This document shows positions 45,896 to 53,640 of a stretch of DNA of 64,000 nucleotides, piece by piece. How positions within the stretch are numbered: position 1 is the stretch's first letter; every line of letters starts with the position of its first letter. The DNA is from Vogesella mureinivorans. Its GTDB lineage: Bacteria > Pseudomonadota > Gammaproteobacteria > Burkholderiales > Chromobacteriaceae. Location of the stretch: positions 62,001-126,000 of the forward strand of contig NZ_VMTV02000165.1 of NCBI RefSeq assembly GCF_007644035.1, given 5' to 3'. Under the pieces are notes generated by a model, which made no database searches, had not been told where the DNA came from, and was given only the letters and a program-made list of their open reading frames with translations. A program made the position numbers and the translations under genes.

Positions 45896-46002
45896 CCGGT
45901 CAAAATGGCACACCCCAGGCGCCGCCGAACTCGCCCCTCGCTAACGGCTCGGGGCTCAAACAAATCGGCGTCTTAAAACCTGGGGCGCACCATTTTGACC
46001 GG
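45896..46002. repeat. 107-bp element with 24-bp imperfect terminal inverted repeats
   Basis: Arms 45896-45919 and 45979-46002 match inversely at 21 of 24 positions, including the 13-bp run CCGGTCAAAATGG. Two nested stems, CGCCGA/TCGGCG and GCCCC/GGGGC, lie inside. It could be a miniature mobile element remnant or a structured RNA; its origin is unresolved. Confidence 0.55.
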
Positions 46003-46103
46003 CTCGCGCCAACGGGATGGGGCGCTTCACTCACGCCCTCCCACTTGTAACTGAACGGCATTACCCAGGGGCGGGGTGTGCAGGGTTGGCCGCAGGCCGG
46101 CGC

Positions 46104-46883
46104 TTACTTCTCGACGAAGGCGCGCTCGATCGCGAAGTGGCCAGGCTCGCCCATGCGTGGCGATTCCTTGAAACCCAGGTCTTCCAGAATATGGCAGGTG
46201 TCTTCCAGCATGGCCGGGCTGCCGCACAGCAGGGCGCGGTCGGTTTCCGGGTTCAGCTGTGCAATGCCCAGCTGCTTGGCCAGCTCGCCGCTCTTGATCA
46301 GGTCGGTCAGGCGGCCCTGGTTGCGGAACGGCTCGCGGGTCACGGTAGGGTAGTACACCAGCTTGTCGCTGATCATCTCGCCCAGGAACTCGTGCTCGGC
46401 CAGCTCTTTGGTGATGTAGTCGTGGTAGCCCAGCTCGTTTACCCAGCGCACGCCGTGGATCAGGAAGATCTTGTCGTACAGGTCGTAGACTTCCGGGTCC
46501 TTGATGATGGACATGAACGGCGCCAGGCCGGTACCGGTCGCCAGCAGGAACAGGTGCTTGGCGTTAGGCAGCAGGTTGTCCTGTACCAGGGTGCCGGTAG
46601 GTTTGCCGGAGATCACCACCTTGTCGCCCGGCTGCAGGTGCTGCAGGCGCGAGGTCAGCGGGCCGTTTTGCACTTTGATGGAGTAGAACTCCAGGTGCTC
46701 TTCCCAGTTGGCACTGGCCACGGAATAGGCGCGGATCAGGGGTTTGCCGTTCACTTCCAGACCGATCATCACGAACTGGCCGTTGATGAAACGCAGACCC
46801 GGGTCGCGGGTGCAGGTGAAGCTGAACAGGGTGTCGTTCCAGTGATGGACGGACAGGACGGTTTCGGTCGAAAGAGTAGCCAT
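46104..46883 (-). CDS. fpr: ferredoxin-NADP(+) reductase
   Basis: A 259-residue FAD/NADPH enzyme of the bacterial subclass-I FPR type. The FAD-binding RAYSVASANWEEHLEFYSI and NADP-binding LLATGTGLAPFMSI blocks are present. The C-terminus ends in AFVEK, as usual for these proteins. It exchanges electrons between NADPH and ferredoxin/flavodoxin for Fe-S repair and stress. The start chosen at 46883 gives the family length; the Shine-Dalgarno sequence is poor. Confidence 0.94.
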   Translation of the reverse strand: MATLSTETVLSVHHWNDTLFSFTCTRDPGLRFINGQFVMIGLEVNGKPLIRAYSVASANWEEHLEFYSIKVQNGPLTSRLQHLQPGDKVVISGKPTGTLVQDNLLPNAKHLFLLATGTGLAPFMSIIKDPEVYDLYDKIFLIHGVRWVNELGYHDYITKELAEHEFLGEMISDKLVYYPTVTREPFRNQGRLTDLIKSGELAKQLGIAQLNPETDRALLCGSPAMLEDTCHILEDLGFKESPRMGEPGHFAIERAFVEK

Positions 46884-46984
46884 GTGGATTGTCTTTGAAT
46901 ACAGGCAAAAATCATCAAGCGCGTATTCTACCGCAGCTTGCAAATAACTGCTTGGACGGAAAGGTTCTGTCTTTATTGCATTTT

Positions 46985-46998
46985 TTGATATTAATCAA
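46985..46998. promoter_or_regulatory. FNR/ANR-type box TTGATATTAATCAA
   Basis: A perfect match to the FNR consensus TTGAT-N4-ATCAA lies in the AT-rich gap between fpr and the dehydrogenase gene. A TATAAT follows at 47003-47008. With that -10 element the box would sit near -23 and repress. A different start would be needed for activation. Confidence 0.6.
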
Positions 46999-47126
46999 TT
47001 TATATAATGACATGGGTTCTCGATAAGCTGGCGCCAGCAGGCTGTCAGGGTGTCAGACAGCTTGTAGTTGCCAGCCTACATGCTGCGCGCTATGTTGCCC
47101 TGCAACAACAACAGGGAGAAAGCGCG

Positions 47127-48116
47127 ATGAAACTGTGTGTAATCGCTGGTGACGGCATCGGGCAAGAGGTGGTGCCGCAGGCGGTGCGCGTGCTGCACAG
47201 CATGCTGCCAACACTGCAAACGGTGACGGCCGACGCCGGCTGGGCCACCTTCCAGCAGCAGGGCACGGCGCTGCCGGACACCACACTGGCTGCCGCGCGT
47301 GATTGCGGCGCGGTGCTGTTTGGCGCGGTGAGCTCGCCGGCGCGGGCGGTGGCGGGCTACCGCTCGCCCATTGTGCAGCTGCGCCGCCTGCTGGGCTGCC
47401 ACGCCAACCTGCGGCCAACCCTGAGCCTGCCTGGCTGTGGGCTGCCGGGGCTGGATTTGCTGATTGTGCGCGAGAACACCGAAGACCTGTACGTGGGCGA
47501 GGAACACAGCGACGGCCACACCGCCACCGCCATCAAGCGCATCACCCGCGCCGCCTCGCTGCGGGTGGCCGACACCGCTTTTGCGCTGGCGGCGGCCAGC
47601 GGGCGGCAGCGCATCACCATTGTGCACAAGGCCAATATCCTGCCGCTGACCGACGGCCTGTTTCGCGATTGCGCGCGCGAGGTGGCCGCAGGCTACCCGC
47701 AGCTGACGATAGACGAGCTGCTGGTGGATACCGCCGCCCTGAAGCTGGCGCAGGCGCCGCAGGCGTTTGATGTATTGCTGGCGCCCAATCTGTACGGCGA
47801 TATTTTGTCCGACCTGGCCGCCGCGTTTGCCGGGGGCCTGGGCGTGGCGGCGTCGCTTAATCTGGGGCCGGGCGTGGCCATTGCCGAGCCGGTACACGGC
47901 AGCGCGCCGGATATTACCGGGCAGGGCGTGGCCAACCCGGTCGCCAGCCTGCTGTCGCTGGCCATGCTGCTGCGCCACCATTGGCAGCTGCCCGCCGCCG
48001 CCACGCAGCTGGAGCAAGCCGTGCAGCGCGTACTGGCCAGCGGTACTCGCACGCCGGACCTGGGCGGCAGCACCGGCACGGCGGCGTTTTGCGATGCGGT
48101 GATCGCCGCGCTATAG
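47127..48116 (+). CDS. isocitrate/isopropylmalate dehydrogenase family (possibly homoisocitrate-like)
   Basis: A 329-residue beta-decarboxylating dehydrogenase. It starts MKLCVIAGDGIGQEVVPQAV. The substrate-determining segment VRENTEDLYVGEEH resembles NAD-isocitrate/homoisocitrate enzymes rather than LeuB. The cofactor region EPVHGSAPDITGQGVANP suggests NAD because Asp follows the AP pair. GGGAGA precedes ATG 47127. No lysine or leucine genes are adjacent. Substrate not determined. Confidence 0.85.
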   Translation: MKLCVIAGDGIGQEVVPQAVRVLHSMLPTLQTVTADAGWATFQQQGTALPDTTLAAARDCGAVLFGAVSSPARAVAGYRSPIVQLRRLLGCHANLRPTLSLPGCGLPGLDLLIVRENTEDLYVGEEHSDGHTATAIKRITRAASLRVADTAFALAAASGRQRITIVHKANILPLTDGLFRDCAREVAAGYPQLTIDELLVDTAALKLAQAPQAFDVLLAPNLYGDILSDLAAAFAGGLGVAASLNLGPGVAIAEPVHGSAPDITGQGVANPVASLLSLAMLLRHHWQLPAAATQLEQAVQRVLASGTRTPDLGGSTGTAAFCDAVIAAL

Positions 48117-48211
48117 CCCCTGCGACAAGGTGTCGCATTCCGCCACCGCCGGCCATGCGCTACATTGTGTCTGGCAGGGGGGCGCCCCTGCTTGCGAATA
48201 GAACACTTGAT

Positions 48212-48246
48212 GCCGCCCTACTCCAAGAGGGCGGCTTTCTTTTTTG
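48212..48246 (+). terminator. terminator before regB
   Basis: The stem GCCGCCCT/AGGGCGGC with an 8-nt loop is followed by TTTCT6. Confidence 0.85.
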
Positions 48247-48305
48247 GGCGCGACAAAATGCCGCAGCCCTGCGCCGGCCGGCATGCCGGATGGTAAAGTG
48301 CCGCC

Positions 48306-49556
48306 ATGATGCCTACTGTGTTTCCGGCCCTGTTTGCGGCCAACCTCGACCTGGTGCACCAGCGCCTGCTGCAGCTGCGCTGGGTCATGCTGCTGGCGGC
48401 TTTGCTGCTGATCGTGCTGGGCCAGCTGGCCGGCCTGGTGTTGCCTCTGCTACTGCTGGGCCAAGCCTGGCTGACGCTGGCGCTGCTGAACCTGGCGACG
48501 CCATGGCTGGCGGCGCAGGGCTGGCAGGTGCGCAGCCTGATCAGCCTGGGCTTGCTGGCCGATATGGTGGTACTTACCGAAATGCTGGCGTTTACCGGCG
48601 GTGCGGCCAACCCTTTGGCCTCGCTTTACCTGCCGCCGGTCTTGTTTGGGGCTCTGTTATTGCCCCCTGCACGAGCCTGGGCGCTAGCCATCATCAGCCT
48701 GATGGCCTACGGCCTGCTGTTTGTCTGGCACCTGCCGTGGCCGCTGGCCGGTAGCGATGCCGCCTATGCTTTCCAGCTGCACCTGGTGGGCATGTGGATC
48801 ACCTTTGCCGTGTCCGTTACCCTGCTGACCGGCTTTGTGTCCTATCTGGCCTGGCAGCTGTCGCAGCGCGAAGCGGCGCTGGCCGCGGCACGCGAGGCGC
48901 AGCTGCGCGACGAGCAGCTGGTGGCGCTGGGGGTTCAGGCTGCCGGTGCGGCGCATACGCTGTCTACACCGCTCAATACGCTGACCCTGCTGTGTGACGA
49001 CATGCTGGCCAGCTACACCACGCCCCCCGCGCTGCTCGACGACCTGCAGCTGATGCACAGCCAGCTGGCGGTATGCCGCGACGCGCTGGCCAGGCTGAAA
49101 GCCGGTGCCGAAAGCCGCCCGGCGCCGCAGCCGCTGTGCGAGGCGCTGGACGAACGCCTGCAGGGCTGGCACTCCAGCCGGCCGGACGTAAAACTGCTGC
49201 GCCACGGGCTGCGGCAGGGTGGCCCGCTGGTGGCGTTCGACCCGCGCTTCTGGCCGGCGTTTTTCAACCTGCTCAATAACGCCGCCGAGGCCGGTGGCGG
49301 CGAGGTGGAGCTGACCGTGGCCAGCAGCGCAGGCTGGCTCACGCTGCACATCCACAACCGCCGCGGCAGCCTGAGCGACGCCCAGCTGGCGCGCGCCGGC
49401 CTGGCCCCGCTGGACAGCAACAAGCCTGCCGGCCTGGGCCTGGGGGTGATGCTGTCGCACGTGACGCTGTCGCACCTGGGCGGCGAACTGAACCTGGATA
49501 ACGACCCGCAGGGCGGTGTGCGCGCCACCCTGCGTCTGCCACTGGATACCCCATGA
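48306..49556 (+). CDS. regB: redox-sensing histidine kinase RegB/PrrB/RoxS-like
   Basis: A 416-residue kinase with six membrane helices. The heptapeptide GGAANPL (residues 98-104) corresponds to the quinone-sensing GGxxNPF of RegB. The H-box AAHTLSTPLNTL contains His217, and a nearby Cys (LTLLCDD) is a candidate redox switch. The ATP domain has NLLNNAAEA and GLGLGVML. RegB adjusts respiration and carbon metabolism to redox state. Its stop overlaps regA by 4 bp (ATGA). Confidence 0.88.
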   Translation: MMPTVFPALFAANLDLVHQRLLQLRWVMLLAALLLIVLGQLAGLVLPLLLLGQAWLTLALLNLATPWLAAQGWQVRSLISLGLLADMVVLTEMLAFTGGAANPLASLYLPPVLFGALLLPPARAWALAIISLMAYGLLFVWHLPWPLAGSDAAYAFQLHLVGMWITFAVSVTLLTGFVSYLAWQLSQREAALAAAREAQLRDEQLVALGVQAAGAAHTLSTPLNTLTLLCDDMLASYTTPPALLDDLQLMHSQLAVCRDALARLKAGAESRPAPQPLCEALDERLQGWHSSRPDVKLLRHGLRQGGPLVAFDPRFWPAFFNLLNNAAEAGGGEVELTVASSAGWLTLHIHNRRGSLSDAQLARAGLAPLDSNKPAGLGLGVMLSHVTLSHLGGELNLDNDPQGGVRATLRLPLDTP

Positions 49557-50080
49557 ACGACTTGCTGATTATCGATGACGACACCGCTTTTGCCGGCGTA
49601 CTGGCGCGCAGCCTCACGCGGCGCGGCTACAGCGTGCGCCATGCGGCCAACCCTGACGCGGCGCTGGCCGAGGTCATGGCGGCGCCACCGCCACAGGTGA
49701 TTCTGGACCTGAACCTGGCCGGCGAAAGCGGCCTGCGCCTGCTGCCACAGCTGCTGGAAAAAGCACCGCAAGCGCGCGTACTGGTGCTCACCGGCTACGC
49801 CAGCATTGCCACGGCGGTAGAGGCGGTGAAACTGGGTGCGGTGAACTATCTGGCCAAGCCGGCCGGTGTGGACGACATCCTGAACGCGCTGGGCCAGGTG
49901 GCGGCCAACCCTGCGCAGGACGTGACCGCGCAGCCGATGTCGCTCAAGCGCGTGAGCTGGGAGCACCTGCAGCGCGTGCTGGCCGAGCACGATGGCAATG
50001 TGTCGGCCACCGCCCGTGCCCTGAACATGCACCGCCGCACCCTGCAGCGCATGCTGGCCAAACGGCCGGTGAAGAACTAG
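49553..50080 (+). CDS. regA: response regulator RegA/PrrA/RoxR-like
   Basis: A 175-residue regulator. The receiver domain has LLIIDDD and phospho-acceptor Asp in VILDLNLAGESGL, with VLTGYASIATAVEAVKLGA. A Fis-type HTH at the C-terminus (SATARALNMHRRTLQRML) matches the nearly invariant RegA DNA-binding helix. It is translationally coupled to regB. Cytochrome oxidase genes such as cydAB 7 kb away are plausible targets. Confidence 0.9.
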   Translation: MNDLLIIDDDTAFAGVLARSLTRRGYSVRHAANPDAALAEVMAAPPPQVILDLNLAGESGLRLLPQLLEKAPQARVLVLTGYASIATAVEAVKLGAVNYLAKPAGVDDILNALGQVAANPAQDVTAQPMSLKRVSWEHLQRVLAEHDGNVSATARALNMHRRTLQRMLAKRPVKN

Positions 50081-50452
50081 CCCCTGTGCCTGCTGATGGT
50101 GGTGACAAAGCCGGTAGCAGCGCCGGCCTGGTATGCCATCAGCCTGGCGAGCATCGCTATTTATTGACAAAGGTGGTGTGCCAGCAGGGCTTTACTGTTG
50201 CTTGGCTGGCATTCAATAAGGGAACTTATTGCCAATGCCCTAACAAAGCCATGGACAATCTAGAGCAATTGCGTTAAATTGTGCACTGCACTCAAGCCGA
50301 AAGGTTTTTGTGGTGTTAGCCCCTCGAAGCATTGAGTCGGCCCCTCGCCGGCGAGATGTTTCTTCCTCGTGTTGGCCCCTGTGGAGGACCCTCAGGGGAT
50401 TTTTTTTGCCTGTCGTTTTTGCCCCCTCCTTATTCAGCAGCCATGCCGTGCA
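50081..50452. other. 372-bp intergenic region with a terminator, no gene
   Basis: No coding frame with a Shine-Dalgarno sequence or a recognisable protein was found. A hairpin with T8 at 50377-50408 ends a plus-strand transcript, either a long 3' end of regBA or a small RNA starting inside this gap. Confidence 0.5.
50377..50408 (+). terminator. terminator 300 bp downstream of regA
   Basis: CCCCTG pairs with CAGGGG across an 11-nt loop, followed by A and T8. Confidence 0.7.
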
Positions 50453-51634
50453 TCAGGCAGGCTCCGGCTTGTGTGCCGTGTCGCTGTCAGTCTGGCCAAG
50501 CTCGGTAATGGATGCCAATACATGTTGCTTGCTGCCCACCAGCAGCGGTGACAGGCCGATCTTGCAGGGAAACAGGCTGCCATCACGCCGCCGTGCCAGT
50601 AGCACCTGGCTATCCGCCATGGGGCGGCTGGACGGCGCTTGCAGGTAGTGCTTCATCTTGCCGTGGTGCTGTTCACGCTGCGTTTCCGATAAAAGGTAGC
50701 TGAAGTGCTGCCCCAGCAGGGTGGCGCGCGAGTAGCCAAACAGGTTTTCCATGCGGCTGTTTACCAGCCTGATCAGCCCTGCCTCATCCACCATCATCAG
50801 CCCGTCCGGAATGGCCTCCACCACCTGGCGCAACAGCGCTTCGTTCTGGCGTAGCGCGTCTTCGCTGCGCTTGCGTGCGCTGATATCGATAGCCGAGGGA
50901 ATCAGGTGGGTAATGCGGCCGTACTCGTCGCGTAGCGGCGCCAGCATGAAGTCGATGGGGGTCAGCGTGTCATTAGCCAGGCGTACCACGATGTCAAAGC
51001 GGGACACCTCGCCGCAGGCTGCGCGCAGTACCGCGTGCTGTATCTGCGCCTGGACTTGCGGCGAGTAGTTCCACCAGGGGCAGTCCCAGAATTTCAGCCC
51101 GCGCACATCTTCTATGCGTATGCCGGCGGCTTCCAGCGGGGCGCGGTTGGCACTTTGCAGGGTGCCGTCCGGCGCCAGCACACCGACAAAGGCAAACAGG
51201 TTATCCAGCACGCGGCGCAGATGGCCTTCGTTTTCGCGCTGTACGCGCTCGGCTTCGTAGCGGGCGGTGACATCTTCTACCATGGCCAGAATGCCGCAGG
51301 GCTGGCCATCCGGCATGGGCAGCGGGTGGTAGCTGGCTTCCCAGTGGCGCAGCTGGCCGGAGCCAGGGGGGATTTCGGCGCTGGCGGCAAAGCGTGTACG
51401 TGGCTGGCCGCTGCTTTGTACGGCTTGCATGATGGCTTCCAGCGCCGGCCCGGCGTCAGGGATGACGTCCCGCGGGCGGCGGCCGATATGGGCTTCTGCC
51501 GGCTGGCCGTTGGAGCTGGCTAGCTGTGGGTTGATATGCAGGTAACGAAAATCGGCGTCCAGCACAGCAATGCCTATCGGCGCGCTATTGAGCAGGGTGT
51601 TAACCAGCCCTGCCGGGTCGGGTAGCAAGGACAT
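50453..51634 (-). CDS. protein with three PAS domains and no output domain
   Basis: A 393-residue soluble protein. PAS1 (about 8-125) starts LLNSAPIGIAVLDADFRYLH. PAS2 (about 145-270) contains FAFVGVLAPDGTLQSANRAP and ends at DISARKRSEDALRQ. PAS3 (about 275-385) has GLMMVDEAGLIRLVNSRMENLF and ends near the C-terminus. No histidine kinase, GGDEF, EAL or HTH region follows. It may partner with a separate kinase or RegBA. AGAAGG precedes ATG 51634; the longer upstream frame is not conserved-looking. Confidence 0.8.
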   Translation of the reverse strand: MSLLPDPAGLVNTLLNSAPIGIAVLDADFRYLHINPQLASSNGQPAEAHIGRRPRDVIPDAGPALEAIMQAVQSSGQPRTRFAASAEIPPGSGQLRHWEASYHPLPMPDGQPCGILAMVEDVTARYEAERVQRENEGHLRRVLDNLFAFVGVLAPDGTLQSANRAPLEAAGIRIEDVRGLKFWDCPWWNYSPQVQAQIQHAVLRAACGEVSRFDIVVRLANDTLTPIDFMLAPLRDEYGRITHLIPSAIDISARKRSEDALRQNEALLRQVVEAIPDGLMMVDEAGLIRLVNSRMENLFGYSRATLLGQHFSYLLSETQREQHHGKMKHYLQAPSSRPMADSQVLLARRRDGSLFPCKIGLSPLLVGSKQHVLASITELGQTDSDTAHKPEPA

Positions 51635-51909
51635 TGGGCACCTTCTATCGAAATAACCTGTATTCAGAATAGCCATTTGTCCTGACAACACAATGCTTTT
51701 CAAATAGGGGGGCCAAAGGTGTGGTATTGCCGCCATGCCGTGAGTCTGTAGCACGTTGTGCCTGGCGCTTGTTCAAAGTCTTTTCATGGCTGCGGCTGCT
51801 TACTGTTGGCGCATCGCGGTGTCGGCGCGCCAAGGCAGTGAATGTGCACGGCCGGCAGTGTCCGCTTGGCAGCTGGCCTTGTGGCAGGCCAGCGCATTGG
51901 CTAACAGAC

Positions 51910-53292
51910 CTACAGCCAGCGCCCGGGGTTCATGATGTTGTGCGGGTCCAGCAGCTGTTTGACGCCGCGCATGATGGCCAGCGCGGCCGGGTCTTTGTAG
52001 CGTGCCAGCCAGTGTGCTTTCAGCTGGCCGATGCCGTGCTCGGCGGCCAGCGTGCCGCGGTAGCGGTACACGTGGTCGTAAACAATGGCATTCACCGCGT
52101 CTTCGTCGGCAAACAGCTCGGCGTTGCCGGGGCGGGTGTAGCTGATGTTGTAGTGCAGGTTGCCGTCGCCGGCGTGGCCGAAGGCGACGATGCGCACGCC
52201 GGGGAAGGCGGCTTCCAGCGCCGCGCCGCAGCTGGCCAGAAACGCCGGTATGGCCGAGCTGGGCACACCGATATCGTGCTTGATGCTGGGGCCTTCGCGC
52301 TTTTGCATGTCGGAGATATCCTCGCGCAGCTGCCACAGCCGTGCCCGTTCCGCCTCGCTTTGCGCCAGTACGCCGTCGCTGAATGCCTGGCCGGCCAGCC
52401 ATTGCTCGAAGCTGGCTTGTAGCGCGGCAGGCTCGCCGCCGTCTGACAGCTCCACCAGCACCACCCACGGTGCAAAAAACGGTACGCAGCCGGGTTTGTG
52501 TTTATCCGAGATGCGCAGGCACAGGTCCGACATCATTTCAAACGTGGTCAGGCGGTCGCCAAAGCGCGCTTGCAGCGCATTCAGCGTGTCGATGGCCGCG
52601 TCGGCGCTGTCTACGGCCAACAGTGCGGTGCTGTAGGCGGTGGGCAGGGCAAACAGCTTGAGCGTGGCGCCGGTAATCAGCCCCAGCTGGCCTTCGGCAC
52701 CGATGAACAGCTGCTTTACATCCAGCCCCGTGGTGTCTTTGCGCAGCGCCGATAGTGCATCCAGCAGCGTGCCGTCCGGCAGGACTACCTCCAGCCCCAG
52801 CGTCAGCTCGCGCATGGTGCCGTAGCGCAGCACGGCCAGGCCGCCGGCGTTGGTGGACAGGTTACCGCCTATCTGGCAGCTGCCCTCGCTGGCCAGCGAT
52901 AGCGGAAACAGCCGCCCCACGCTGGCGGCGGCTTGCTGCACCTGCGCCAGCGTGCAGCCGGCGTCCACGGTGATGGACAGGTTGGCCGCATCGATGCTGC
53001 GCACGCGCTGCATGCGGCGCAGGCCGATGATGAGCTGGCGGCCGCTGGTATCCGGTGTGGCGCCGCCGCAGGTAGAGGTATTGCCGCCCTGCGGCACGAT
53101 GGCAATGCCCTCGGCCGCGCACAGCGCCACCAGCGCGGCCACTTCTTCGCGGCTGGCCGGTAGCGCCATGGCCAGTGGCTGGCCGGTGTAGCGGCCACGC
53201 ATGTCGGTTACGGCGGGGGCCAGCTCGTGCGGGGTGGTCAGCAGGTTGGCCGCACCCACAATGGCGGCCAGTTGGGCGTGCAGTTCAGTCAT
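51910..53292 (-). CDS. FAD-binding 2-hydroxyacid dehydrogenase (GlcD/D-lactate dehydrogenase-like)
   Basis: A 460-residue FAD-linked oxidase. The FAD-binding PCMH domain shows VPQGGNTSTCGGATP and GGNLSTNAGGLAVLRYG. The cap/C-terminal half has FGHAGDGNLHYNIS with the family His residues, and ends LDPHNIMNPGRWL. Candidate substrates are D-lactate, D-2-hydroxyglutarate or glycolate. Its first 8 bp overlap the end of a Cys-cluster gene, so the two are translationally coupled. Confidence 0.9.
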   Translation of the reverse strand: MTELHAQLAAIVGAANLLTTPHELAPAVTDMRGRYTGQPLAMALPASREEVAALVALCAAEGIAIVPQGGNTSTCGGATPDTSGRQLIIGLRRMQRVRSIDAANLSITVDAGCTLAQVQQAAASVGRLFPLSLASEGSCQIGGNLSTNAGGLAVLRYGTMRELTLGLEVVLPDGTLLDALSALRKDTTGLDVKQLFIGAEGQLGLITGATLKLFALPTAYSTALLAVDSADAAIDTLNALQARFGDRLTTFEMMSDLCLRISDKHKPGCVPFFAPWVVLVELSDGGEPAALQASFEQWLAGQAFSDGVLAQSEAERARLWQLREDISDMQKREGPSIKHDIGVPSSAIPAFLASCGAALEAAFPGVRIVAFGHAGDGNLHYNISYTRPGNAELFADEDAVNAIVYDHVYRYRGTLAAEHGIGQLKAHWLARYKDPAALAIMRGVKQLLDPHNIMNPGRWL

Positions 53293-53632
53293 CTCGGGGC
53301 TCCGCAGCGTGTTCTGGCTGCGCCTCTACATAGGCATCGCAACCGTGGCCGATGGCCAGGTAGCGCCGTGCCAGGCGGTGGAATAGTGGCTCGGCAGCGG
53401 CAGGCAGCCAGCGCAGATAATGCCGCGGGGCCAGCAGCAGGCCGCAACCGTAACGGGCTTCCGCCGCCTGCCATTGCAGCGCGGGGCAGGGGCCGTGGCG
53501 GTGCAGCAGCAGCAGGTGCGATAGCGGGCAGGGCGCGGCGGCGCAGCACACGCCACAGCCGTTGCACGGCGCACCGGGTTCCGGCTTGGCCGGTGACTCG
53601 CGCTGTAGCCAGATGCGCTGCGGCTGCGCCAT
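53285..53632 (-). CDS. YkgJ-type cysteine cluster protein
   Basis: A 115-residue protein with CNGCGVCC near the N-terminus and further Cys residues in CPLSH, CPAL, YGCGL and GHGCDAY, matching zinc/iron-chelating YkgJ (CxxCxxCC) proteins. The start is ATG 53632, 8 bp after the GST stop; no strong Shine-Dalgarno sequence. The 3' end overlaps the FAD dehydrogenase start by 8 bp, hinting at a metal-handling role for it. Confidence 0.75.
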   Translation of the reverse strand: MAQPQRIWLQRESPAKPEPGAPCNGCGVCCAAAPCPLSHLLLLHRHGPCPALQWQAAEARYGCGLLLAPRHYLRWLPAAAEPLFHRLARRYLAIGHGCDAYVEAQPEHAAEPRDD

Positions 53633-53640
53633 GGCGGGGT

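Larger units (their letters stand above)
45680..46103. other. 424-bp intergenic region rich in secondary structure
   Basis: It contains two terminator-like hairpins, a 107-bp element bounded by 24-bp inverted repeats (45896-46002), and a dispersed-repeat copy at 46084 near the fpr stop. No coding frame is supported. Confidence 0.6.

Noticed and set aside
45896-46002. Integron attC site
   Set aside because: The hairpin architecture is suggestive, but no RYYYAAC/GTTRRRY core sites and no integrase or gene cassette are present.
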